This document shows positions 1 through 7,874 of a DNA stretch of 38,685 nucleotides, one piece after another. Every line of letters starts with the position of its first letter. Position 1 is the stretch's first letter. The notes under the pieces are model-generated. The model was not told the origin of the DNA. It saw only the letters and a program-made list of their open reading frames with translations, and did not search any database. Made by a program: the position numbers and the translations under genes. The DNA is from CAYNSX01 sp964400165 (GTDB taxonomy: Bacteria; Armatimonadota; Hebobacteria; CAYNSX01), in contig CAYNSX010000024.1 in assembly GCA_964400165.1 (NCBI GenBank), forward strand, positions 1 through 38,685, read 5' to 3'.

Positions 1-2
1 AG

Positions 3-3000
3 ATGGCCAGCGCCGGTGAGGATGTCGGGCGGCTGACGCAGGACCGGCTGACGGCGGTCGGCGGCGAACTCGGCACGAAGGCCCGGATGATCCCGATCGC
101 CCTGAAACTCACCGACACGGACCGCGAGTGGTCGCGCGATTTCCGCTTCACGATGATGCACGACCGGCAGATGACGCCCGGACTGATGCTCACCGTGCTG
201 TCGGGAGCCAGCGGGCAGGTGGCGCCGCCGGACCGCGGGACGGTGCGCGTGCGCTACCGGATCGAGTCCGGGGCGGGCGTGGTGCAGCACGACGACTGGT
301 ACACGGCGGTCGGCGAGCAGGCCAGTCTCTTGGAAATCCTCGGCGGCCTCGGCGGGGGCGCCTCGAATGCCATCGGCGAGATGGCGGATGCCGTCTCCCA
401 GTTGATGGACAACCGCTATCAACCGGTGCCCGTGGACGCGGTCTCGGTCGAGATGGCGGTAGACCCCGGGCGGCGGGCGGCGATGCTGGAGCGGGTCACA
501 GTTGATAAAGAGGAAGTGAAGCCGGGCGACACGGTGCAACTCGAAGTGCGCCTGCGCCCGCTCGAGAAAGAGTCCATCACGCGCACCTTTTCCATCACGA
601 TTCCGCCGGGGACGCCGACCGGTGAAGTGCGCGTCGGCGTGGCGGGCGGGATGTCGGTGGCACGCATCCTGCAGCAGTCCGGCGTGCGGCTCCCGCAGCC
701 GGTGACGGTCGAACAGATTGTGACCAGTCTCAACAACCGCGAACAGAACAACGCAGTGTGGGCGTTCGTCGCCTATCCGACGGTGGGGCTGGAACTCGAA
801 GGAGTGCAGGTGCCCGACTTGCCGCCGCCGGTCTTCGATTTGCTGCGAGCACAGGGGCGCGAGCATTTCATTCCGATTCGCGATTACACCCGGCTGTCGC
901 AACCGATGGACTTCGTCGTCACGGGAAGCCGGCTGGTGCGCATTCGTGTCAAAGGCGAAGCGGACTACGCGGGCCGGCCGCCGACGCCCGTCCCGGGCGG
1001 CGCCGGCGACCAGATGGCGGGGCTGCTGGGCGGATTGTTCGGCGGCGAGTCCGTCCCGCCGCGCATCAGCGCGCTGATCGATGCCTATTTGCAGGCGGGC
1101 GGCGAGCCCAAGCCAGGCGAGCCGAAGAAGGATGAGCCGCCGGTGATCGAACTGCCGAAGGAACCGGCAATGCCGTCCTTCGATGAGGTCGACGCGTTGC
1201 TGAAGGGGCAGACGGGGCCGGCCGCGTCGGCGGGCGGCGCGTCGGTCAAGGTGAAGGAGGGGGGCCTGGCGCGTCCGGCCCAAGTCTGGTCGCAAGTGAC
1301 CGCCGACGATTTCAAGGGCGGCGAGTCCGAACAGACGGCGCGCCTGACTGACGGAGGCATTACCCTGGCGCGCGGGGCGCGCGTCGTCGCCCACCTGGCC
1401 GGGATGGTGCCGTGGGCGCTGGTGCGCGGGAAGGATGGCGCCGCCTATGTGGGCGGCTGGGGCAGCGGCGACATCTGGCGCATCGCCGGCGAGAAGGCGC
1501 AGAAGTTTGCGACGGTTGACGATGCGATCGCGGTGACCGCGCTGGCCTGGGGTGGCGACGGCGCGCTGTATGCGGGCGTCGCGCCCGGCGGGCGGCTGGT
1601 GCGGGTGTCGGACGGAAAAGTCGCGCCGGTCGTAGAGACCGGCGAGCCGTACATCTGGGCGGCGGCGCCGGACGGCGCCGGCGGCTGGTGGCTCGCCACC
1701 GGCTCGCATGGCGCGGTGGTGCACACCGATGCCGGCGGCAAAGTGCGCGGTCGGGTGGTGCTTGCTGACCGGCATGCGTTTGCGCTGGCGCGCGATGCGA
1801 AAGGCGTGGTGTATGTGGGCACGATGCCGCGCGGGAAGTTGTACCGGCTGGAGGGTAGCGGCGAATCGTGGCGCGCGGCGCCGATAGGGCAGCTGCCCGA
1901 TCTGGCGGTGCGCTCACTGGCGGCAGCGGGTGACGGCGACCTCTGGGTGGGCACCGCCACCGAAGGGCAGGTTTGGCGCGCACATGACGGGCGGCTCGAC
2001 AAGGTGTTCGACCACGCCTCCGCCGCGCAGGTGACGGCGCTCTATACGGCGGGAGGCAATCAGGTCGGCGTCGTCCTGGGGCCGGAAGTACACTTGGTCG
2101 CCGTCGACGGCGCAACGCCGCAACAGGATGAGACAGTGTCCGGCTCCGCGCCCGTGACGGCGGTGGTCGCGGATGGCGATGCCGTATGGGCGACGACGGC
2201 GAGTGGTGACCTGGTCACCTTCGAGCCCTCGCGGGATGGTCGCTATGTCTCCGCGGTGCACGACGCCGAAGCCACGGCGCGCTGGGGCGCGCTGACCTGG
2301 GAGGGGATATTCCCGTCCGGGTCGTCGGCCGCGTTCGAGACGCGCAGCGGGATGGTGAAGGAGCCGGACGCCACTTGGAGCAGCTGGATGGTGGTTCCGT
2401 CCATTGGCGACGGCGGTCCGGTCGCGTCGGCGCCCGGGCAATTCATTCAGTACCGCGTGACGCTGAAGGCCGGGCGCAGCGGCGCGCCGCGCCTGACCGC
2501 AGTGCGTTTGCACTACCTGCCAAAGAACCGCCCGCCGACGGTGAAAGTCAATTCGCCGGCGCGCGGCGAGGCGGTGCATGAGACCGTGTCGGTCGTGTGG
2601 TCGGGCGAAGACCCCGACAAGGACACGCTCACCTACGATGTGTTTGTCTCGGCCGACGGCGGCGCTACTTGGACGCCGGCGATGAATCCGGTAAAGGCAG
2701 AGGAACCGCCCCCCGCCGTCGAGCCCGCAGCGGAGCCGGGCGTCGGCGGTGACAGCGGCGCGGCTGGCGGCGCCGAAGCGGCCCCGCCCGCCGAAGTCAT
2801 TCCGCCCGCCGAAGCGCCCAAGGCCGAGGAACCGAAGCAGCCCGCCGGCCCGCCCGGCCCAACCACCGAGACAACCCGCGAATGGGACACCAAATCCGTC
2901 GCCGACGGGCGCTATCTCATCAAGGTGGTGGTGACCGACGAGGCGGCGAACCCGAGCGAGCCGCTGGTGGCCCAGGCGATTCTCGGATCGGTGCTGGTGG

Positions 3001-3281
3001 ACAACACCGCGCCCGAATTCGGCCTGAAGCCGGGCGAACGCACGGCGCCGCCGGCGCAAGTGGTTGTGACCGACGCAGGCAGTTGGATCACGAGCGCCGA
3101 ATATCGCGTCGACGAGGGGCAGTGGATCGCCGCGGGTTGCGCGGACCTGATTTTCGACAGTGCCCGCGAAACGCTGCTCATCAAGCCCGACAAGCTGCTC
3201 GCCGGCGAGCACACGCTCGAAATCCAGGTGCGCGACGCGGCGGGCAACCACTCCACCCTGAAGATCGAGTACCAGAAATGA
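3..3281 (+). CDS. C-terminal part of a large secreted protein: S55-like tail, beta-propeller, Ig-like domains (5' end outside window)
   Basis: The frame is open at the left edge, so the ATG at position 3 is probably internal and the gene starts upstream. Residues about 1-330 resemble the region that follows the peptidase domain in SpoIVB-type (S55) proteins; I infer this from memory of the family and see no catalytic residues here. Residues about 450-740 contain repeated short units of the form G-x-x-Y-V/A-G-x-x-x-G-x-x-W/L-R, as in a six- or seven-bladed beta-propeller. Residues about 760-840 look like a carbohydrate-binding or discoidin-type sandwich (the segment around WSSWM). An Ig/FnIII-like module with the motif PPTVKVNSP starts near 841, a Pro/Ala/Glu-rich linker spans about 900-956, and a second Ig-like module ends the protein. 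It is probably extracellular or periplasmic. Its stop overlaps the start of the TPR gene (ATGATGA), so the two are translationally coupled. Confidence 0.6.
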   Translation: MASAGEDVGRLTQDRLTAVGGELGTKARMIPIALKLTDTDREWSRDFRFTMMHDRQMTPGLMLTVLSGASGQVAPPDRGTVRVRYRIESGAGVVQHDDWYTAVGEQASLLEILGGLGGGASNAIGEMADAVSQLMDNRYQPVPVDAVSVEMAVDPGRRAAMLERVTVDKEEVKPGDTVQLEVRLRPLEKESITRTFSITIPPGTPTGEVRVGVAGGMSVARILQQSGVRLPQPVTVEQIVTSLNNREQNNAVWAFVAYPTVGLELEGVQVPDLPPPVFDLLRAQGREHFIPIRDYTRLSQPMDFVVTGSRLVRIRVKGEADYAGRPPTPVPGGAGDQMAGLLGGLFGGESVPPRISALIDAYLQAGGEPKPGEPKKDEPPVIELPKEPAMPSFDEVDALLKGQTGPAASAGGASVKVKEGGLARPAQVWSQVTADDFKGGESEQTARLTDGGITLARGARVVAHLAGMVPWALVRGKDGAAYVGGWGSGDIWRIAGEKAQKFATVDDAIAVTALAWGGDGALYAGVAPGGRLVRVSDGKVAPVVETGEPYIWAAAPDGAGGWWLATGSHGAVVHTDAGGKVRGRVVLADRHAFALARDAKGVVYVGTMPRGKLYRLEGSGESWRAAPIGQLPDLAVRSLAAAGDGDLWVGTATEGQVWRAHDGRLDKVFDHASAAQVTALYTAGGNQVGVVLGPEVHLVAVDGATPQQDETVSGSAPVTAVVADGDAVWATTASGDLVTFEPSRDGRYVSAVHDAEATARWGALTWEGIFPSGSSAAFETRSGMVKEPDATWSSWMVVPSIGDGGPVASAPGQFIQYRVTLKAGRSGAPRLTAVRLHYLPKNRPPTVKVNSPARGEAVHETVSVVWSGEDPDKDTLTYDVFVSADGGATWTPAMNPVKAEEPPPAVEPAAEPGVGGDSGAAGGAEAAPPAEVIPPAEAPKAEEPKQPAGPPGPTTETTREWDTKSVADGRYLIKVVVTDEAANPSEPLVAQAILGSVLVDNTAPEFGLKPGERTAPPAQVVVTDAGSWITSAEYRVDEGQWIAAGCADLIFDSARETLLIKPDKLLAGEHTLEIQVRDAAGNHSTLKIEYQK

Positions 3282-4804
3282 TGAGAGCCCGCAGGCGGAC
3301 AAATCTCGCAACGGTCACGCTGTTGTGCCTGGCGCTGGCGGCAGCGGCGGTCGCCGCCTCGGCGCAAGTGCAGGCGCTGCTGGACGCCGGCATCGGTCTC
3401 TATCACCGCGGCGAATACCTGGTGGCGCGAGAGCAGTTCGCCGCCGCCGCCTACTTGGAGCCGGCCAACCCGCACACGCACTTCTGGCTCGGCACCGCGC
3501 ACTACCAACTGGGACAGTACGACGACGCGCTCGCCGAGTTGAAGCGGGCGGTGGAATTGTGGCCGCAGTTCCCCGAGGCGCAGAACAACCTGGGCAATGT
3601 CCTGCTGGCGCTGCACCGCCCGCAAGAGGCGGCCAAGGCCTATCAGGCGGCGCTGGCGCTGCGCCCCGCGTATGAAGATGCCCATTACAACCTGGGGAAC
3701 GCGCTGCTGGAAAGCAGCGATGCCCAGGGCGCGGCGCAGGCGTTCCGGCGCGTCACCCAACTCAACCCGAAGCGCGCCGACGCGCACAATAACCTCGGCC
3801 TCTCGCTCGACCGCCTCACCCGCGGCGTCGAAGCGCTCGAAGAATACAAGCAGGCCGCGGCCCTGGCGCCGGGCGTGCTGCTCTACCAGTTGAATTACGG
3901 CATCGCCTGCCTCAATAACTCCCGAAGTCGCGAGGCCGTCGACGCCTTCCGCGCCGTCACCAAGATCGACCCGAAGAATTTCGACGCCTGGTTCAATCTC
4001 GGCCTCGCCTGGTACAAGATCGGCACCTATCGTGTTCCGGTGAACGGAGCCGCGCTCGCCGAGGCGAAGACAGCCTTCACCGAGGCGGAGAAACTTCACC
4101 CGAGCGACCCCGAGCCCGCCTATCATCTCGGCCTGTGCGACACCGCGCTCGGCGCCCATGCGGAGGCGCTCGAACACTATCAGCGCGCCGACCGCATCAA
4201 GCCCGGCCAGGCGAAGGTGCTGCTCAATCTCGGCTACACCCTGCTCGAACTAAAGCGCGCCGAAGAGGCCATCCCGCCGCTGGTGCGCGCAGTCGAACTC
4301 GACCCGAAGAGCATCCTGGCGCACCAAAACCTCGCCCTCGCCTACACGCAGCGCGGCGACGAGGAGAAGGCGCTCCAGGAATGGCTGCAGATGGCAAACC
4401 TCAATGACAAGCTGGCGCTGCCGCACGAGCACATCGGCCGCATCTATTTCAATCAGGGCAAGTATGAGGACGCCGAGCGGCACTTCCGCCGCTACCTCCA
4501 CCTCAACCCCGACAACGCGCTGGTCTGGAACAACCTCGGCGTCGTCTACGAGCGGCAGAGCAGCACGCTCGCCGACCCGGGGCTGAAGAAGCAGGAACTC
4601 GATGCCGCGGTCGACGCTTATCAGCACTCGCTCCTGCTCGACCCCACCTTTGCCATCGCCCACAACAATCTCGGCGTCGCCTATGAACTGCTCGGGGATG
4701 TCGAGCGCGCCAAGGCGGAGTATCGCAAGGCGCTGACCATCGACCCCAATCACGCCGAGGCGAAGGCCAATCTGGCGCGCCTCGAAGGCGGCGGGGACCA
4801 GTAA
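3278..4804 (+). CDS. secreted tetratricopeptide-repeat protein
   Basis: The product has 508 residues. An Arg-rich N-terminus and a hydrophobic stretch end in an ASA-QVQ signal-peptidase-like site near residue 29, so export is likely. The rest is almost entirely 34-residue TPR units with the usual W-x-x-L-G/Y-A-F-P pattern (NNLGNVLL, YNLGNALL, NNLGLSL, NLGYTLLEL, NNLGVVYER, NNLGVAYELL), about ten of them. TPR arrays bind proteins or peptides; no catalytic domain is visible. The ATG at 3278 overlaps the previous stop codon; a longer in-frame extension upstream lies inside the preceding gene and lacks a signal peptide. The nadK start follows after 4 bases. Its partner is unknown; the coupling suggests it works with the upstream propeller protein. 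Confidence 0.85.
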   Translation: MMRARRRTNLATVTLLCLALAAAAVAASAQVQALLDAGIGLYHRGEYLVAREQFAAAAYLEPANPHTHFWLGTAHYQLGQYDDALAELKRAVELWPQFPEAQNNLGNVLLALHRPQEAAKAYQAALALRPAYEDAHYNLGNALLESSDAQGAAQAFRRVTQLNPKRADAHNNLGLSLDRLTRGVEALEEYKQAAALAPGVLLYQLNYGIACLNNSRSREAVDAFRAVTKIDPKNFDAWFNLGLAWYKIGTYRVPVNGAALAEAKTAFTEAEKLHPSDPEPAYHLGLCDTALGAHAEALEHYQRADRIKPGQAKVLLNLGYTLLELKRAEEAIPPLVRAVELDPKSILAHQNLALAYTQRGDEEKALQEWLQMANLNDKLALPHEHIGRIYFNQGKYEDAERHFRRYLHLNPDNALVWNNLGVVYERQSSTLADPGLKKQELDAAVDAYQHSLLLDPTFAIAHNNLGVAYELLGDVERAKAEYRKALTIDPNHAEAKANLARLEGGGDQ

Positions 4805-4808
4805 CGCC

Positions 4809-5690
4809 GTGGCCCGCGCCCGGCGGCGGCCGCTCCGGCCCGGGCTGCGCCGCATTGCCCTTTTCACCACGCTCGGCCGCCGCCGCAGCCAGAACGCCGC
4901 CGATGTCCTGGCGCGTGATCTGGCGCGCCGCGGCAGCGAAGTGGTCTTTCCGAACGGCCCCGATGCGAAGTCAGGAACGGACGCCGCCGCGCGGCTGCGC
5001 GGCGTCGGCGTCGCCATCGTCTTGGGCGGCGACGGCACGATGCTGGCAGCGGCGCGCCGCTGCGCCCCGCGCGGCATTCCGCTGCTCGGTATCCGCACCG
5101 GTGGCCTCGGCTTCCTGTACGAGCACGACGCCGCGGACGCCAAGGCGGTCGTCGCGCGGCTCTTCGCTGGCCGGATGCACACCGCGGAGCGGGCGATGCT
5201 CGACGCCCGCGTCGTGCGGCGGCGGCGCGAGGTGCGGCGCTTCACCGCGCTCAACGATGTCGTGCTGGCGAGCGGGGCGTTTTCGCGGCTGGTGCGAATC
5301 CGGATTTCCGCCGGCGCCGAGCAACTTGGCGAACTGCCCGCCGACGGCCTGATCGTCTCGACGCCCACCGGCTCGACCGCCTACTCGCTCTCCGCGGGCG
5401 GCCCGCTGGTGCACCCCGCGGCGGGCGTGCTGCTGGTGACGCCCATCTGCTCGCACACGCTCTACGCCCGCCCGCTCGTCGTGCCCGCCGGCGAGGTGGT
5501 GACGATGGAATTGGGCGCGCTGGGGCCGAGCCAGGAAGCGATGCTCACCGTGGACGGCCAGGAGGCGTTTCCGATGGAAGGCGGCGACCGGGTCGCCGTC
5601 CGCCGCGCCGCCAAGCCGGCGAAGTTTCTGACCGCCGAACCGCCCGAGTTCTACACGAAACTGCGCACGAAGTTCCGGTATGGGAAGTAG
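4809..5690 (+). CDS. nadK: NAD kinase
   Basis: ATP-dependent (or polyphosphate-dependent) phosphorylation of NAD to NADP in the cytoplasm. The product has 293 residues, normal for the family. Diagnostic motifs are GGDGT at residues 73-77 (catalytic Asp75), the NAD-contacting ALND segment (ALNE in many relatives), STPTGSTAYSLSAGGP, and the C-terminal TPICSHTLYARPLVVP. The start is GTG at 4809, four bases after the TPR stop, so the genes are probably co-transcribed. The C-terminus (FYTKLRTKFRYGK) matches the usual nadK tail. A diverged copy of the last 30 coding bases appears at the end of the next gene (6410-6439), described as a finding. Confidence 0.95.
   Translation: MARARRRPLRPGLRRIALFTTLGRRRSQNAADVLARDLARRGSEVVFPNGPDAKSGTDAAARLRGVGVAIVLGGDGTMLAAARRCAPRGIPLLGIRTGGLGFLYEHDAADAKAVVARLFAGRMHTAERAMLDARVVRRRREVRRFTALNDVVLASGAFSRLVRIRISAGAEQLGELPADGLIVSTPTGSTAYSLSAGGPLVHPAAGVLLVTPICSHTLYARPLVVPAGEVVTMELGALGPSQEAMLTVDGQEAFPMEGGDRVAVRRAAKPAKFLTAEPPEFYTKLRTKFRYGK
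5658..5687 (+). repeat. direct repeat, copy 1 (nadK 3' end)
   Basis: These are the last 30 coding bases of nadK. They match 6410-6439 at 23 of 30 positions, in the same reading frame and with a stop codon immediately after both copies (LRTKFRYGK versus LQTKFRYGE). Weaker similarity continues past the stop: both have a GAA-TGCTCC segment within 30 bases. It could be an attachment-like duplication bracketing the intervening gene, or a chance or convergent tail. Confidence 0.5.
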
Positions 5691-5761
5691 GCGTTGGAAG
5701 GAACTGCTCCGTAGCGGTGGACTGGGCTAGCAATTCGGCGGAGAATGACGGGGGTGAATTG

Positions 5762-6442
5762 ATGCGAAAGACACCGCCGACGCTGCGCAGACTGCTGCCG
5801 CTGGCGAAGGTGTTGCTTCGGCTTTCGGCGTTGAGCGTTGTCCTTCTCGTTCTCGTACTGCTCGGGCGACAATGGGCGCCCTCGCGCCGCGCTCCCGCCC
5901 AGTATATCGACCCCCACGCAGCCATTTCGCTTGCGGGATTGACGCACGACTGGGACTATCAGGAGTTCATTTGGCGTGTGCCGCCAACGCCGCGCAACAG
6001 CATGGGTATTGCGATGCCTGCGCTCGTCATCCAGCTTCCTGCTTATGCCCGCGTGCGCCCCGAGGAACTTGCAACGGGCTTCCAGGTGTACTCACGCATT
6101 TCTCCACATCTCGGCTGCATCGTGGAGATTTATGGTCGACCGCAAGAACACATCAAGGACATGTGGGCGCCGCCGTCACGCTTGCCGAGCACGCCAGTCG
6201 CTTTCGACCCATGCGCGGGCTCGACTTTCGATCTGGCGCAGGGCGCGAAGTGCATTTTCGGACCCGCCCCGCGCGCGCTGCGCAGGCTGAACTTTGTGAT
6301 CTGCGATGGAAGACTCGTGGTCACTGGGTGGGAGAGCCAGGAGCCCGTGGCGTTGTACAGCGGGCCGCCAACTCACGCCTATTCCATCACTGATCAGGAC
6401 ATTTGCTCTGAACTGCAGACGAAATTCCGATACGGGGAGTGA
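5762..6442 (+). CDS. membrane-anchored Rieske-fold protein lacking cluster ligands
   Basis: The product has 226 residues. A basic N-terminus and a Leu/Val-rich membrane segment (about 17-35) suggest a signal anchor with the domain outside the membrane. Residues 105-190 align with a Rieske [2Fe-2S] domain: box I is SPHLGC at 114-119 in place of CTHLGC, box II is DPCAGS at 149-154 in place of CPCHGS, followed by TFD, GPAPR (167-171) and a DGRLVV strand. Of the four iron ligands only His116 remains; the others are Ser114, Asp149 and Ala152. The two disulphide cysteines, Cys119 and Cys151, are kept. It should therefore fold like a Rieske protein but not hold the normal cluster. The ATG at 5762 is preceded by a GGGGGTGA segment. 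The C-terminus copies the nadK tail. Function unknown. Confidence 0.75.
   Translation: MRKTPPTLRRLLPLAKVLLRLSALSVVLLVLVLLGRQWAPSRRAPAQYIDPHAAISLAGLTHDWDYQEFIWRVPPTPRNSMGIAMPALVIQLPAYARVRPEELATGFQVYSRISPHLGCIVEIYGRPQEHIKDMWAPPSRLPSTPVAFDPCAGSTFDLAQGAKCIFGPAPRALRRLNFVICDGRLVVTGWESQEPVALYSGPPTHAYSITDQDICSELQTKFRYGE
6410..6439 (+). repeat. direct repeat, copy 2 (echo of nadK 3' end)
   Basis: This segment forms the C-terminus of the Rieske-like gene and is the partner of 5658-5687, with 23 of 30 bases identical, the same frame and a stop directly after. Rieske proteins do not normally end this way, so the tail looks borrowed from nadK. Confidence 0.5.
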
Positions 6443-6496
6443 AGTCGCGGACGTGAATTGCTCCTGAATAATCTCGAGCTTGCCGCGAGGGATTAT

Positions 6497-6718
6497 ATGC
6501 GACGACTGTGGGGTGCATTGATTGGAGCGACTATCGGAGCCGCCGGAGGCTCTGCTGTCGGACCCCCAATCGGCTTCAGCATGATCGGTATTATTGACCT
6601 CGATGGGTCCTACGCGCTCAAGTTCCGTGTCATCGGAATCTGTGTCGGCGCGATACTGGGATGGATCCTGGGAGTACTCCTTCACTCACTGTGGAGTGCA
6701 CTACAGGCGAAGCGGTAA
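6497..6718 (+). CDS. small glycine-rich membrane protein
   Basis: The product has 73 residues with two hydrophobic helices: about 4-32, with GALIGATIGAAGG glycine-zipper spacing, and about 45-66. A Shine-Dalgarno-like GCGAGGGA sits just upstream of the ATG. It follows the Rieske-like gene by 54 bases and may be co-transcribed with it. I do not recognise a named family; glycine-zipper proteins of this size are often membrane-inserting or oligomeric. Confidence 0.55.
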   Translation: MRRLWGALIGATIGAAGGSAVGPPIGFSMIGIIDLDGSYALKFRVIGICVGAILGWILGVLLHSLWSALQAKR

Positions 6719-6743
6719 AAGCAGCGCCGAACAGCCGGCCGTC

Positions 6744-7874
6744 CTATTCCGAAATGATCTCGAGGTTTGCGCGCGGCACGGTGACCACTTCGCCGTTGAT
6801 GGCGACCCGGGCGACGCGGACGCGGGCGCCGGTGTCGATGACCTGCAATTCGGACGGCAGTTCGGTCACTTCGGTCAGGCGCCCGAACCAGGGCTCGCGG
6901 ATGATGCGCACCCGGGCGCCGGGCACCAGTTCCTGCTGGACGACCACTTCGGCGGTGGGGCCGGCGCCCGCGTGCAGCGCCTGCAGGTCGGGGACGATGA
7001 TTTCGGGCCGGATGACGCCGGCGCGGATTTGCGTGGCGCCGTTGATCGAGGTCAGTTTGCCCTGCAGCGACTTGAAGAGTTCGAAGGTGCGGTCGGCGAT
7101 CGGCAGACTGCCGAACCCCTCGGTGCAAATCAGCGTGAAGGGCACATCCTCCTGGCCGGTGATGGCGACGCCGATGTTGTAGCCGACCAGTTCGCGCAGC
7201 GCCTCGTCCTCGATGGCGCCGACGATGACGCCCGCCACGCCGATTTCCGCCGCCCGCTTCAGCAATGCCGGCGTCGCAGTGGCGCCGCAGACGACGATGT
7301 CGCCCGCCATCGTCAGTTCGAGTTGCCCCGGCTCCAGCACGGCGTCGTGGTGGGCGACGGGCACCTTGAGTTCGCCCAACTGTTCGCCGCCGACGCCGAA
7401 GATGCCCTGAATGAACGCGCCGCGGGTCTCGACGACGACGCCCTGCAGCGGGATGGTCTCGACGATGTGCCCCGCCACATAGGCGTTCACTTCGATCGGC
7501 TTCGGGTACTCCCGGATGCCGACATAGCCGGCGGTAGTGTCGATATTGTCAACGGTGCCGTCCACCGGCGCCTTCACCTCCGTCTTGAACAGGCCGAACA
7601 TCGCCTTCTGCGAGGCGATGATGTCGCCCGCCTGTACCGTGTCGCCGACCTGCTTCACCAGAAACTTCTCGATTTCGGCGGCGTGTACATCGAAGACCTC
7701 GCTCACTTTGATCGGGTGGACGAGTCCGGGAATGTTCGCCCGCGCCACGATGGTGTCGGCGGCGACGCGGTCGCCGTCCTTCACCAGCACCTCGCCGGCC
7801 AGCGGCAGGCGCCGTTCCTTGCGCACGGTGACATCGGCGGTGACGCGCAGCCCGGGCGTGTAGGCGGTGGGCAT
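6744..7874 (-). CDS. barrel-sandwich plus KOW-like protein, partner of the GlmL-like ATPase
   Basis: The product has 376 residues and no membrane segment. Residues about 10-115 look like two half barrel-sandwich (biotinyl/lipoyl- or RnfC-like) motifs: LPLAGEVLVKDGDRV and later KAPVDGTVDNIDTTAGYV. The middle, about 150-290, contains Gly/Val-rich segments such as GDIVVCGATATPALL and GVAGVIVGAIEDEAL. The C-terminus, about 310-376, has a KOW/SH3-like turn (VPGARVRIIREPWFGRLTEV). Its ATG shares one base with the stop of the upstream GlmL-like gene, so the two are translationally coupled. No enzyme motif is visible and I do not know its function. The pairing suggests it is a substrate, scaffold or effector of the GlmL-like ATPase. 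Confidence 0.75.
   Translation of the reverse strand: MPTAYTPGLRVTADVTVRKERRLPLAGEVLVKDGDRVAADTIVARANIPGLVHPIKVSEVFDVHAAEIEKFLVKQVGDTVQAGDIIASQKAMFGLFKTEVKAPVDGTVDNIDTTAGYVGIREYPKPIEVNAYVAGHIVETIPLQGVVVETRGAFIQGIFGVGGEQLGELKVPVAHHDAVLEPGQLELTMAGDIVVCGATATPALLKRAAEIGVAGVIVGAIEDEALRELVGYNIGVAITGQEDVPFTLICTEGFGSLPIADRTFELFKSLQGKLTSINGATQIRAGVIRPEIIVPDLQALHAGAGPTAEVVVQQELVPGARVRIIREPWFGRLTEVTELPSELQVIDTGARVRVARVAINGEVVTVPRANLEIISE

Noticed and set aside
1914..3311. Long open frame (465 codons) antisense to the propeller protein gene
   Set aside because: GC-rich coding DNA leaves long open antisense frames; the translation is Arg/His/Gly-rich without domain logic, while the sense strand has clear domains.
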